Below the pieces are notes generated by a model, which saw nothing but the letters and a program-made list of their open reading frames with translations, did no database searches and had not been told where the DNA came from. DNA of 64,000 nt from Actinomyces vulturis (lineage in GTDB: Bacteria > Actinomycetota > Actinomycetes > Actinomycetales > Actinomycetaceae), in assembly GCF_001687305.1 (NCBI RefSeq), contig NZ_KV700386.1, positions 1 to 64,000 of the forward strand, written 5' to 3'. Below, piece after piece: positions 8,588 to 19,863 of this stretch. A program made the translations under genes and the position numbers. Position 1 is the first letter of the stretch, and each line of letters opens with the position of its first letter.

Positions 8588-9763
8588 ATGAGGATGACGC
8601 GTTCTCATCTCCATGATCTGTTTCATCATGTGGATATTTTGTCCCAAGCCAAGGATTGCCTCATGGGTGTGGCGCGGATCAGTGCTATGGCTACCATAGC
8701 TGTGAGTGAGGTGGCTGCTAGTCTTCCTGCAGAGGTTGCTGAACGTGTAAATTACCGTGGCAACACGGTGCATCTTCGTGGCGGTTTAGGTGCTGCATCC
8801 GGAGTTGTAGCCGCCGGAATTGTCACCTCGTTTGTTCCTCAAGTGAGCGTATTGGCCTCCGCCACCAGCCCATTGCGTCTTTTGCAGCATCGCCCGGTTA
8901 GCGCAGTCAATTCCCGAGACGGGGACCTGTCATATTCTGCATTGGGAGTGGCTACTGCGGTGGCAACCTCTGTGGGGGCCACTGCTGGCCTTATTGATGA
9001 CCTTGAAGAACGCCATCGTGACAGTGAGTTCCACGCCAAGGGGATCCAGGGCCACGTTGATGCACTTCGTCACGGACATGTGACAACCGGGATGATGAAG
9101 GTTGGTCTTATTGGAACAGGTTCCCTCCTGGCCGCTTCTATTCTCTCAACTGACGCTGGGCTGGACCGTTCACTTCAACGTTTACCTCACCGAGCGGTTC
9201 CTGACGTTTTTCGAGCCCTGAGCGTGGGGTCACTCGTGGACACAACGGTACGAGCCATCGCTATTGCCTCATGGGCTAATGTCGCTAATTTGCTGGACTT
9301 GAGGCCAGGGCGCTGTTTGAAATCGATGAGCATGATTGCTGTACCTGCTCTGTTGACTGATGGACGATTTATCGACCGACAGGGGCAGGACAGTGCGACG
9401 GTGCCTGGAGATTTTTCGACATGCTTACCACTTTGCACAGGCACTACCTCACCGCTGGCTCTGTGCCCACGTCCAGGTGCACGCCGTACCCTAGCGACAG
9501 GCATCCTAAGCGTGTGCATGATGGCTATTCGAACTGATCTCAACGAAACCACCATGTTGGGAGATACCGGTGCCAACGCTTTGGGCGCAGCAGTCGGTGT
9601 TCTCCTGGCAAGTTCGTCTTATCCCTGGGTTCGCGTAGGTGCTGCTGTGACCGGTGTGGGACTGACTTTTGCGAGTGAAAGAATCTCTTTTTCTGCCGTC
9701 ATCGACTCCACCCCTATTCTCTCTGCCTGGGATCGTTATGGACGCGCACATTCCAGCAACTGA
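8588..9763 (+). CDS. MraY/WecA-like polytopic membrane protein, divergent
   Basis: Protein of 391 residues with many hydrophobic segments. Several motifs follow polyprenyl-phosphate phosphoglycosyl transferases of the MraY/WecA family in order: VNYRG at 54-58, DDLEER at 137-142, a K-x-G-x-x-x-K-like stretch at 151-171, NLLDLRPGR at 234-242, and MLGDTGANALGA at 323-334 (MraY has MGDTGSLALG). The usual NxxNxxDGxDGL motif is altered to NLLDLRPGR. It may attach a sugar-phosphate to a lipid carrier or have lost that activity. It lies between steB and murJ, and its end overlaps murJ by 26 nt. No specific name is justified. Confidence 0.7.
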   Translation: MRMTRSHLHDLFHHVDILSQAKDCLMGVARISAMATIAVSEVAASLPAEVAERVNYRGNTVHLRGGLGAASGVVAAGIVTSFVPQVSVLASATSPLRLLQHRPVSAVNSRDGDLSYSALGVATAVATSVGATAGLIDDLEERHRDSEFHAKGIQGHVDALRHGHVTTGMMKVGLIGTGSLLAASILSTDAGLDRSLQRLPHRAVPDVFRALSVGSLVDTTVRAIAIASWANVANLLDLRPGRCLKSMSMIAVPALLTDGRFIDRQGQDSATVPGDFSTCLPLCTGTTSPLALCPRPGARRTLATGILSVCMMAIRTDLNETTMLGDTGANALGAAVGVLLASSSYPWVRVGAAVTGVGLTFASERISFSAVIDSTPILSAWDRYGRAHSSN

Positions 9764-11510
9764 GTGCTCTGCGCCAGGCAAGAATGAAAAGACTAGCCCC
9801 GCTCAGCCACCTTCCTTAGCTTCACGCGCAAGGAAGATTTCCGGGTTGACTCTTGGCTCTCGAGTACTCGGCTTCGTTAGGTGGATGGTTCAAGCCTCCA
9901 TGGTCGGTTCAGGTACCGTCGCAGGCGCCTACGCTACTGCGAATCAAATCCCGAACGTCTTGTACGAAGTGGTCGTTGGTGGGGCGTTAGCAGGGGCTGT
10001 GGTCCCCATGCTGTCTTCAGCAGTTCACGCTGGTCACAAGGATGAAGTGGAACAGACATCCCGAGCGCTGTTCACTATCGTCCTTGTGGTTCTTGTTCCC
10101 ATTGCGTTGGCAGTTTTTTTGGGTGCCGGTGCTATCGCTCATCTCTTCCCCGTCTCCGAAGGGGTGGACCCGCATCTTCAACGATCTCTTGTTGCATCAT
10201 TTTTGAGGATGTTCGCCATTCAAATTCCTCTTTACGGAATTGGAGTGGTGATGACCGGAATCCTCCACTCGCATGAACGGTTTATTCTTCCCGCCATCAC
10301 TCCAATTGCCTCAAGTCTGGTTGTGATGGTGACTTATGCGATGTATGGAGCACTGACTCACTCTGTGGGGGGCGCGGCCTCAAACACAGCAATGCCGTCT
10401 CAGCAGGCCCTTGAGGTACTGGGCTGGGGAACTACGATCGGTGTAGCGGCACTTAGTTTGCCGCTTGTTATCCCAGTCAAGCGTCTTGGTATTCGCCTTC
10501 TTCCCCAATGGGGGATGGATCGCGAGGTTGCCCGCAGAGGTCTGCATGTCGCAGGGGCGGGAGTGTGGGCCCTCATGGCCCAGCAGGTATGTGTTGTGGT
10601 GCTTATCGGCTTGACTCGCCATGGCGGAGCCACGGGTACCGTTGCTGTTTATCAGTACACCCAGGCGGTCTACATGCTTCCCTATGCCGTAGCCGTGATT
10701 CCGCTTGCGACGGTGGTTTACCCCTATCTTGCCCGTCAGGCGCAGGTCCCTGAACGCTGCGAATTCCACAATAAAGTTACTGCAACGATCTCTCTTATTG
10801 TGGTGGCCTCTATGGCAGGGGCTATTGCACTGAGCGTTGGGGCGCCAGCAGCGTGGAAAGTCTTTTCCTTGCTTGCTCCTGTTCCTGGTATGGATCATGC
10901 GCTTGTTGCATTTGCCCCGGGACTTGTGGGCTTGGCTCTTATCTATCACGCTACCCGGGTGCTTTACTGTGCAGGAAATCCTGCCTCAGCAGCAGTGATG
11001 ACCAGTCTGGGATGGCTCATGGTCCCTATTCTTGCTTGGTTTCTCATTGCAGGTCCTGGGCAAGACATTAACTTGGGAACGCTGTTTGCTTGTGATGCCC
11101 ACGCCTTTGATTATTCCGCAGGTGCTCGCACTCTTGTCGCTCTTGGATTAGCGACGAGTGGTGGCATGATTGTGGCTGGCCTGGCTATGATGGCGGCCGT
11201 TGCCAAGGTCTGTGGTTTACAAGTGGTCATAGCTCCTCTTCGCGTCTTCCTGGTTGGGGCCCTCATCTCTATTCCCACGGTATTTCTCTTACGTCCACTG
11301 ACGCTGACTTTCGTTGAACGCTATAACCCGCTTATCGGTATTGTGCTGACCGCGGTGATTGCTCTTGTCGCAGCGGCGCTGTTAGTAGCGATTATCTTTG
11401 TTGGAGACAAGAAAATAACCCGTCCAGAACATCGTTGGAGTGCGGCATTACCTTCGACCGCTCATGTCGGTTCTTCAAGCTGTGGCAGGCTTGGACCTGA
11501 ATGTGAATAA
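9738..11510 (+). CDS. murJ: MurJ/MviN-family lipid flippase
   Basis: Protein of 590 residues from ATG 9738. It is polytopic, with about 14 predicted membrane helices and the family segment ISGLTLGSRVLGFVR near residue 35, followed by QIPNVLYE. The MOP-superfamily MurJ flips lipid-linked peptidoglycan precursor (lipid II) across the membrane. Context with a MraY-like protein and a GT4 transferase suggests it could serve another lipid-linked glycan, or be the main MurJ. ORF continuity allows a start at 9669, but that would sit deep inside the upstream gene. Confidence 0.88.
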   Translation: MDAHIPATECSAPGKNEKTSPAQPPSLASRARKISGLTLGSRVLGFVRWMVQASMVGSGTVAGAYATANQIPNVLYEVVVGGALAGAVVPMLSSAVHAGHKDEVEQTSRALFTIVLVVLVPIALAVFLGAGAIAHLFPVSEGVDPHLQRSLVASFLRMFAIQIPLYGIGVVMTGILHSHERFILPAITPIASSLVVMVTYAMYGALTHSVGGAASNTAMPSQQALEVLGWGTTIGVAALSLPLVIPVKRLGIRLLPQWGMDREVARRGLHVAGAGVWALMAQQVCVVVLIGLTRHGGATGTVAVYQYTQAVYMLPYAVAVIPLATVVYPYLARQAQVPERCEFHNKVTATISLIVVASMAGAIALSVGAPAAWKVFSLLAPVPGMDHALVAFAPGLVGLALIYHATRVLYCAGNPASAAVMTSLGWLMVPILAWFLIAGPGQDINLGTLFACDAHAFDYSAGARTLVALGLATSGGMIVAGLAMMAAVAKVCGLQVVIAPLRVFLVGALISIPTVFLLRPLTLTFVERYNPLIGIVLTAVIALVAAALLVAIIFVGDKKITRPEHRWSAALPSTAHVGSSSCGRLGPECE

Positions 11511-11559
11511 TCGTATGCCTTGGAGGGCTTGGCATGGTGAGTGATGAGGAGACGTGAGG

Positions 11560-12729
11560 ATGACCCGAATCGTCATCGTGTGTGCTCAAGCGTCCGGGGG
11601 AGTGCGTCATCATGTGGGGCAGACTGCACGCCTCTTGAGTAATTCTTATGAGGTTCACGTAATCGCGCCTCAGTCAGTTCTTGAGGGACTGGACTGCGGT
11701 CAGGCGGCCACCCATCCACTGGCTATCGGTTCACGGCCTTCTTCACAGGATCCTGCAACGGTGCGTGCGCTGAAACGTGCTTTCTCTCGCTATCGGCCTG
11801 ACGCCGTGCACGCTCATGGCCTACGCGCCGGTGCTTTAAGTTCTTTAGCCCTGATGGGATTTCCCTCCCGTTTCGTGGTCACTCTTCACAATATGCCGGT
11901 AGGCTCACGATTGATCCGGGGAATTGGGCAGACATTGTTGAGCGTTATCGCACGTCGAGCTGATGTGGTGATGGCTGTAAGTCCTGATCTCCGTCAGTGG
12001 GCTCAGCGGGCAGGGGCGCGAGTGACTCGAGTGGCCACAGTTCCTGCGCCGTGGAGCGATACGAATGTTCACTCAACCCACCACAAATTGCCGCGAGAGA
12101 GTGGAAAATCGCAGTACGAAATTCGAAAACTCCGCCAGGCAATTCTTTCCCTCAGTAGTCACCGATCATACGACCTATCAGGTGAAGTTGAGAGGGTAGA
12201 ACCACTCATTATTTTGACCTGTTCTCGTTTGGCTCCGCAGAAAGGAATGGGGGAACTTCTTGACGCACTCCGTATCCTGCGTACTTGTGCACCCCGTCCA
12301 TTTGTCTGGGTTATTGCTGGTGAAGGACCACAAAGAGACTTACTTGAGCAGGCGAGAGATCAGGAGTCTCTTCCATTAGTGCTCCTTGGTCACCGCATTG
12401 ACATACCCGATCTTATGACTGCTAGTGACCTCATCGTTTCGACCAGTCTTTGGGAAGGGCAGTCCCTCACTCTTCAGGAAGCCTTGCATGCACACAAACC
12501 TCTGATCACGACAGACGTGGGTGGCAGTGCACTAACCTCACACGGTGGAGCAACCCTGTGTGAACCCACAGGTGAGTCACTAGCGGAAGCGGTTCTCAGT
12601 GTCATCACTACTGATGATGCGTTGGCTCAGGCAGCGCGCAAGTCAGCGTCCGCAGCCCAATTGCTGCCGACAGAAGCCGATCTTCGCGACGAACTTATCT
12701 CTGTTCTTCGCCTTGATGCGTCAACTTAA
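11560..12729 (+). CDS. GT4-family glycosyltransferase
   Basis: Protein of 389 residues with a GT-B fold of two Rossmann halves. The N-terminus (RIVIVCAQASGGVRHHV) has the acceptor-side glycine-rich loop. The C-terminal half has SRLAPQKG and an EGQSLTLQEAL segment, the E-x7-E-type donor-binding motif of retaining GT4 enzymes. It probably transfers a nucleotide-activated sugar on the cytoplasmic face; donor and acceptor are unknown. ATG 11560 has GAGGAG 8 nt upstream and is preferred over GTG 11554. It is the last gene of the run that contains the MraY-like and MurJ genes. Confidence 0.85.
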   Translation: MTRIVIVCAQASGGVRHHVGQTARLLSNSYEVHVIAPQSVLEGLDCGQAATHPLAIGSRPSSQDPATVRALKRAFSRYRPDAVHAHGLRAGALSSLALMGFPSRFVVTLHNMPVGSRLIRGIGQTLLSVIARRADVVMAVSPDLRQWAQRAGARVTRVATVPAPWSDTNVHSTHHKLPRESGKSQYEIRKLRQAILSLSSHRSYDLSGEVERVEPLIILTCSRLAPQKGMGELLDALRILRTCAPRPFVWVIAGEGPQRDLLEQARDQESLPLVLLGHRIDIPDLMTASDLIVSTSLWEGQSLTLQEALHAHKPLITTDVGGSALTSHGGATLCEPTGESLAEAVLSVITTDDALAQAARKSASAAQLLPTEADLRDELISVLRLDAST

Positions 12730-14618
<1,889 letters not shown>

Positions 14619-14669
14619 GCATCGCTAGGCTCACTTGGCTTCACTGCTATCTCACAGAAGGGACTAATC

Positions 14670-15446
14670 ATGTCCGTACCTTTACGCGACGAACGCGTCA
14701 TGGATGCTGAACTCGTTGAGCATGAACGTGTCTGGGATGGTCCAGTCTTTGGGATGAATGATGATGCTTTGATTTTGCCTAGCGGTGAACGCGTGATTCG
14801 ACGTCAGTACCTTGCCCATCACTCGGCCGTTGCTGTGGTAGCGCTGCGTGATGGGCAGGTAGACGCGAAGGAGCCGGAGGTGTTGTTGATTCGTCAGTAC
14901 CGTCATCCGGTTCGCGCTCGCCTTTGGGAGATTCCCGCAGGGTTGTTGGATCATCCAGGGGAAGATCCGCTTCTTGCTGCTCAGCGTGAACTCGCTGAAG
15001 AAACGCAGATGAGCGCCGCAACCTGGCATGTGCTTATGGATGTGTTCTCCTCACCTGGTTGCTCGAGTGAAGCACTTCGCATCTTCCTTGCCCGTGATCT
15101 TGAGGCCTGTTCTCTTCCTGAAGGGTTTGTGATGGAGGATGAGGAGGCCACACTTGAGCCCACCTGGGTTCCGCTAAGTCAGGCAGTCGATGCCGCATGT
15201 GCAGGCGATATTCACAGTGGTACTGCCGTGACGGGGCTGCTTGCTGCGCAGCGTGCGTGGGGGCGTTACTGCATCGGTGTGAGGAAGAGGTTTCTTTCTG
15301 AGGGTGGAAGTCGGGATGTGGTAGCGTATTCCGTCGCTTCTGGCGAACGGTGGCCGGGGCTTCGCTCAACGGATAGCGAGTGGCTTGGTTCGCCCTGCGG
15401 TTTTCGTTATTGCAATGATGGCAACCTCGTGAGAAACAACTCATGA
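14670..15446 (+). CDS. Nudix hydrolase, probable ADP-ribose pyrophosphatase
   Basis: Protein of 258 residues. The Nudix box includes GEDPLLAAQRELAEET (E-x7-REL-x-EE) preceded by IPAG, the pattern of ADP-ribose pyrophosphatases. The homologue at this locus in M. tuberculosis (Rv1700) is such an enzyme. About 50 residues at the C-terminus go beyond the usual length; the WPGLRSTDSEW stretch within them still looks family-like, the rest does not. It starts 51 nt after pyrG with a good ribosome-binding site (AGAAGGGA) and probably shares its transcript. Confidence 0.88.
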   Translation: MSVPLRDERVMDAELVEHERVWDGPVFGMNDDALILPSGERVIRRQYLAHHSAVAVVALRDGQVDAKEPEVLLIRQYRHPVRARLWEIPAGLLDHPGEDPLLAAQRELAEETQMSAATWHVLMDVFSSPGCSSEALRIFLARDLEACSLPEGFVMEDEEATLEPTWVPLSQAVDAACAGDIHSGTAVTGLLAAQRAWGRYCIGVRKRFLSEGGSRDVVAYSVASGERWPGLRSTDSEWLGSPCGFRYCNDGNLVRNNS

Positions 15447-15463
15447 AAAGTGCCTAATAATTT

Positions 15464-15498
15464 TGGCTTTATGAAAGCCATTCGCCTATGATTGGCGA
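15464..15498 (+). promoter_or_regulatory. Two palindromes upstream of the suf operon
   Basis: A 7-3-7 perfect inverted repeat (TGGCTTT-atg-AAAGCCA, 15464-15480) is followed by a 5-7-5 repeat (TCGCC...GGCGA, 15482-15498). They lie about 95-125 nt before the sufR start. They may be binding sites for SufR or another regulator, or a weak terminator for the Nudix gene. Confidence 0.4.
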
Positions 15499-15590
15499 GT
15501 AAGTATTTTCGGCACAAGAATCTTCGCTATTGTTGGGTATGGAGGTTTTCGTCTCTGCCGTACCGCACAGCGCTGAAGAGGGGAGTGGGC

Positions 15591-16322
15591 ATGAACTACG
15601 CCGATGATGCCGGAACCCGAGCTAAAGTCCTTGATCTTATTGTGGAAAAAGGGCCGGTCTCGGCAGCGCAGATGGCAAGGGTCCTCCGTCTGACCCCAGC
15701 AGCCGTCCGTCGGCATATCACCGCCCTGGAGAACAGTGGTGATATCGAAGTTCATGAGGTTCCCCAAACATCTAAGCGTGGGCGCGGGCGTCCAGCGCGC
15801 CACTATGTTGCAACGACCAAAGCTGCAAGCCACTTGCCTGAAGGCTATTCAGAACTCGCCACGCGAGCATTGAACTACCTCTCTCAAGTTGCTGGTGGAG
15901 AAGCAGTCGATTCTTTTGCCGCCGCCCGTGGGCGTGACCTGGAACGTCGCTACATCGCCATTGTGAATGCAGCAGGAAAAGATCCAGCCGATCGTGCTCG
16001 TGCACTTGCTGATGCACTGACTGCCGACGGTTACGCAGCAACGGTCAGGGACATCGGTGACGGTAGTTTTGCCGTCCAACTATGCCAAGGCCACTGCCCC
16101 GTTCGTGAAGTTGCTGGAGAATTCCATGCACTGTGCGATGCAGAAACCCAAGCATTCTCCCGGCTCCTTGGAGTACCAGTGCAACGCCTGGCCACTCTTG
16201 CCGGCGGTGAGCACGTGTGTACCACACATGTTCCCGTCGCTATGCCAACCCTGCGTGCGCGAGCCGCACGCACCACAGACCAGCGAGGCCAACGTTCCTC
16301 GCGAATGGAAGGACACCGATGA
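15591..16322 (+). CDS. sufR: SufR-type Fe-S sensing transcriptional regulator
   Basis: Protein of 243 residues. A winged helix-turn-helix occupies about residues 8-75 ([21 protein letters not shown]). Four cysteines, C165, C169, C182 and C210, lie in a C-x3-C-x12-C-x27-C pattern that fits the [4Fe-4S] site of SufR. As in other actinobacteria it heads the suf operon and probably represses it when the cluster is intact. Start ATG 15591 follows GGGAG. It overlaps sufB by 4 nt. Confidence 0.92.
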   Translation: MNYADDAGTRAKVLDLIVEKGPVSAAQMARVLRLTPAAVRRHITALENSGDIEVHEVPQTSKRGRGRPARHYVATTKAASHLPEGYSELATRALNYLSQVAGGEAVDSFAAARGRDLERRYIAIVNAAGKDPADRARALADALTADGYAATVRDIGDGSFAVQLCQGHCPVREVAGEFHALCDAETQAFSRLLGVPVQRLATLAGGEHVCTTHVPVAMPTLRARAARTTDQRGQRSSRMEGHR

Positions 16323-17752
16323 CTCAACCCACCAGTGAGGCCGTCAGCGATGATGAAATCATCGCATCCATCTCCACCAGTTATGACTACGGCTGGCACG
16401 ATTCTGATGCCGCTGGCGAAAGTGCAAAGCGTGGCCTCAATGAAGATGTGGTGCGTGAGATCAGCGCAGCTAAAGACGAGCCCGAATGGATGCTCCAGCG
16501 TCGTCTGAAGGCATACGAAATCTTCGAGAGCAAGCCCATGCCCACCTGGGGTGTGGACCTTGAACCCCTCGATATGGACGCCGTGAAGTACTTCGTGCGT
16601 TCTACCGAACGTCCAGCTACGAGTTGGGATGACCTGCCTGAAGACATCAAAAACACCTACGACCGCCTTGGCATTCCTCAGGCGGAGCGTGAGCGTCTTG
16701 TCGCCGGTGTGGCAGCCCAGTATGAATCTGAAGTGGTCTACCACCAGATTCGCGAAGATCTCGAACAGCAGGGCGTAATCTTCCTCGATACAGATACCGC
16801 GCTTAAAGAACAGCCTGAATTGTTTCAGGAGTACTTCGGTACCGTGGTGCCCGCTGGTGACAATAAGTTTGCCGCACTGAACACTGCCGTATGGTCTGGT
16901 GGGTCCTTCATCTACGTGCCCCCGGGCGTCCACGTGGACATCCCACTTCAGGCCTACTTCCGTATTAACACCGAGAACATGGGGCAGTTTGAGCGTACGC
17001 TCATCATTGCTGACGAAGGTTCTTACGTTCATTACGTTGAAGGTTGCACCGCCCCGATCTACAAATCGGACTCCCTGCACTCTGCCATCGTGGAAATCGT
17101 GGTCAAGAAGAACGCCCGCGTTCGCTACACCACCATCCAGAACTGGTCTAACAACGTTTACAACCTGGTGACACAGCGCGCCACATGTGAAGAAGGCGCC
17201 ACTATGGAATGGATCGATGGCAACATCGGCTCTAAGCGCAACATGAAGTATCCTGCGGTTTTCCTTATGGGGCCACACGCTCGCGGTGAAGCTTTGTCTA
17301 TTGCTTTTGCAGGCGAAGGTCAGCACCAAGATACCGGTGCCAAGATGGTGCATATGGCTCCTCACACCTCGAGCCACATCGTCTCCAAGTCCATCGCCCG
17401 TAATGGTGGACGCAGTGCTTATCGTGGCCTGGTCCAGATCATGAAGAATGCACGTCACTCCAAGTCCAACGTGCTCTGTGATGCGCTGTTGGTTGATGAG
17501 ATCAGTCGTTCCGACACTTACCCTTACGTCGACGTTCGCACTGACGACGTAGAGATGGGACACGAAGCAACCGTTTCCAAGGTGAGCGCTGACCAACTTT
17601 TCTACCTCATGCAGCGTGGTCTTAATGAGACCGAAGCAATGGCAACCATCGTGCGTGGCTTTGTTGAGCCCATTGCGCGCGAACTGCCCATGGAGTACGC
17701 ACTCGAACTCAATCGCCTCATTGAACTTCAAATGGAGAACTCGGTGGGTTAA
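16319..17752 (+). CDS. sufB: Fe-S cluster scaffold subunit SufB
   Basis: Protein of 477 residues, typical for SufB. It builds Fe-S clusters as part of the SufBC2D complex. The C-terminal beta-helix core with [15 protein letters not shown] near the end is characteristic. The start ATG overlaps the sufR stop, favouring it over an upstream in-frame GTG. Confidence 0.97.
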   Translation: MTQPTSEAVSDDEIIASISTSYDYGWHDSDAAGESAKRGLNEDVVREISAAKDEPEWMLQRRLKAYEIFESKPMPTWGVDLEPLDMDAVKYFVRSTERPATSWDDLPEDIKNTYDRLGIPQAERERLVAGVAAQYESEVVYHQIREDLEQQGVIFLDTDTALKEQPELFQEYFGTVVPAGDNKFAALNTAVWSGGSFIYVPPGVHVDIPLQAYFRINTENMGQFERTLIIADEGSYVHYVEGCTAPIYKSDSLHSAIVEIVVKKNARVRYTTIQNWSNNVYNLVTQRATCEEGATMEWIDGNIGSKRNMKYPAVFLMGPHARGEALSIAFAGEGQHQDTGAKMVHMAPHTSSHIVSKSIARNGGRSAYRGLVQIMKNARHSKSNVLCDALLVDEISRSDTYPYVDVRTDDVEMGHEATVSKVSADQLFYLMQRGLNETEAMATIVRGFVEPIARELPMEYALELNRLIELQMENSVG

Positions 17753-17805
17753 TGCGCCCAACGCACACACCACCCCGCAACCCACTGAGATAGAGGAACG
17801 TCACC

Positions 17806-18990
17806 ATGACACAACTTTCAACCGATCATTCACGGGCCACCTTAGACGGCGCCCACACCCACGGAGGCCCGCGCTACGTGGCCAGCCGTGGCCAACGCCC
17901 CACCTCTTTCGACATCGCAGATTTCCCCATGCCTCGCGGTCGCGAAGAAGAGTGGCGCTTTACCCCCATGAAGCGTTTTGCCCCGATTCTCGCCGAGGAA
18001 CTGACAGACGCCACCAGCTGGATCAGCGTTGATGCTCCTGAAGGCATCAGTGTCGAAACCGTTGAGCGTAGCGACAGCCGCGTGGGCACGATTAACGAGC
18101 CCATTGATCGCGCCAGCGTCTGCGCATGGGAAAATGCCACTCAGGCCACTATCGTCACTGTAGGTAAAAATGTGACCACTGATCGTGCCACCACTGTGAC
18201 GATCACTGCTAAGGATAATCAGCCTAGTGCGCAGCACCTTGTCATCCAGGCAGAGTCCGGCTCCACTGCCACTGTCATCCTTGACCACCACGGTACGGGC
18301 CAACTTACCCAGAGTATTGAAGTCGCCGTCGCATCCGATGCCAACCTCACCCTCGTTAGTGTCCAGGACTGGGACGATGAAACAGTCCATGCCTCCAACC
18401 ACCGCGTACGCGTTGATGCCAACGGCAAACTTAAGCACGTTGTAGTCTCACTCGGCGGCGATGTTCGCATCTGCCCTGATATGGGCTTTGGTGGCGAAGG
18501 TGGCCATATTGATTCCTACGGTGTCTACTTCACCTCCGCAGGCCAGCACCAGGAACACCGCCCCTACGTGGCACACACTGAGCCCCACTGCTACTCACGA
18601 GTCACCTACAAGGGGGCCCTCCAGGGCAAGAACGCTCACGCTGTGTGGGTTGGCGACTGCCTCATTGGTGCCGCTGCACGTGGCACTGATACCTACGAAC
18701 TTAACCGTAACTTGGTTCTCACCCAGGGCGCTAAGGCTGATTCAGTCCCTAATCTTGAAATTGAGAACGGACAAATTGAAGGCGCAGGCCACGCCAGTGC
18801 CACCGGCCGCTTTGATGATGAACAACTGTTCTACCTACGAGCACGTGGTATTCCCGAACATGAAGCACGCCGTCTCGTTGTTCTCGGCTTCTTCAATGAA
18901 ATTGTCAGCGAAATCGGCGTTGAAGAAATCGAAGAACGCCTCATGGAAGCCATCGAAACCGAGTTGTCTGCCTCGGCCCTACTGGACTAA
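17806..18990 (+). CDS. sufD: Fe-S assembly protein SufD
   Basis: Protein of 394 residues, the SufB paralogue that completes the SufBC2D scaffold. An N-terminal helical part (FPMPRGREEEWRFTPM) precedes the beta-helix domain, and the C-terminus has ARGIPEHEARRLVVLGF, the family signature. Gap to sufB is 53 nt. Confidence 0.96.
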   Translation: MTQLSTDHSRATLDGAHTHGGPRYVASRGQRPTSFDIADFPMPRGREEEWRFTPMKRFAPILAEELTDATSWISVDAPEGISVETVERSDSRVGTINEPIDRASVCAWENATQATIVTVGKNVTTDRATTVTITAKDNQPSAQHLVIQAESGSTATVILDHHGTGQLTQSIEVAVASDANLTLVSVQDWDDETVHASNHRVRVDANGKLKHVVVSLGGDVRICPDMGFGGEGGHIDSYGVYFTSAGQHQEHRPYVAHTEPHCYSRVTYKGALQGKNAHAVWVGDCLIGAAARGTDTYELNRNLVLTQGAKADSVPNLEIENGQIEGAGHASATGRFDDEQLFYLRARGIPEHEARRLVVLGFFNEIVSEIGVEEIEERLMEAIETELSASALLD

Positions 18991-19015
18991 TTAAGAAGAA
19001 AAGGAACCTAAGACT

Positions 19016-19765
19016 ATGAGTACCCTCGAGATTCGCGATCTCCACGTCCAGGTGGCCACCAACGACGGCCCTAAGCCCATCCTCAAAGGCGTGAACCTTA
19101 CCATTGACTCCAATCAGGTCCACGCCATCATGGGCCCCAACGGCTCTGGCAAGTCCACCTTGGCCTATTCCATCGCTGGCCACCCCTCTTATGAGGTCAC
19201 CAATGGCCAGGTCCTGCTTGATGGCGAAGACTTACTTGAAATGAGCGTCGATGAGCGGGCACGCGCAGGTCTTTTCCTGGCCATGCAATACCCCGTTGAG
19301 GTTCCCGGTGTGTCCGTAGCGAACTTCCTGCGCACCGCCAAGACCGCCATTGATGGCCACGCCCCTAAGGTCCGCCAGTGGGTTGGCGAAGTTAACGCTG
19401 CTATGGAACGTCTACGGATGGATCCTTCTTTCGCGCAGCGCGACGTGAACGCTGGTTTCTCTGGTGGTGAGAAGAAACGTTTCGAAATTCTCCAGATGGA
19501 ACTACTCAAGCCCCGTTTTGCCGTCCTTGATGAGACCGACTCCGGCCTGGACGTTGACGCCTTGCGCATCGTGTCCGAAGGCGTCAACCGTCTCCATGAC
19601 ACGACCGATGCAGGCTTCCTGCTCATTACGCACTACACCCGCATTTTGCGTTACATCAAGCCTGATTTTGTTCACGTATTCGTCGACGGCCGAGTCGCCG
19701 AACAGGGCGGCCCCGAACTGGCTGACCGCCTTGAAGAAGAAGGCTACGACCGTTTCTTGGCTTGA
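19016..19765 (+). CDS. sufC: Fe-S assembly ATPase SufC
   Basis: Protein of 249 residues, an ABC-type ATPase. Walker A is GPNGSGKST at 40-48, the signature is FSGGEKKR, and Walker B is FAVLDETDSGLD. SufC powers cluster assembly with SufB and SufD in the cytoplasm. Gap to sufD is 25 nt. Confidence 0.97.
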   Translation: MSTLEIRDLHVQVATNDGPKPILKGVNLTIDSNQVHAIMGPNGSGKSTLAYSIAGHPSYEVTNGQVLLDGEDLLEMSVDERARAGLFLAMQYPVEVPGVSVANFLRTAKTAIDGHAPKVRQWVGEVNAAMERLRMDPSFAQRDVNAGFSGGEKKRFEILQMELLKPRFAVLDETDSGLDVDALRIVSEGVNRLHDTTDAGFLLITHYTRILRYIKPDFVHVFVDGRVAEQGGPELADRLEEEGYDRFLA

Positions 19766-19777
19766 TTGCCAGTAGTT

Positions 19778-19826
19778 AGTGGTGAGTCGACGACGATACT
19801 CAACTCCTCGGCGTCGGCTCACCACT
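19778..19826 (+). other. Hairpin between sufC and sufS
   Basis: A 15-bp stem (19778-19792 with 19812-19826, one wobble pair) closes a 19-nt loop 12 nt after sufC. No T-run follows, so read-through is likely; it may act as an RNA processing or partial-termination site that lowers sufS-sufU-sufT expression. Confidence 0.55.
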
Positions 19827-19863
19827 GATACCACACCATCGCATCGTTCACGCAGGAACATCT

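Noticed and set aside
16031-17785. 584-codon open frame on the minus strand
   Set aside because: It lies opposite sufB, whose protein matches its family along the full length. The frame is a codon-usage shadow with no ribosome-binding site or family similarity.
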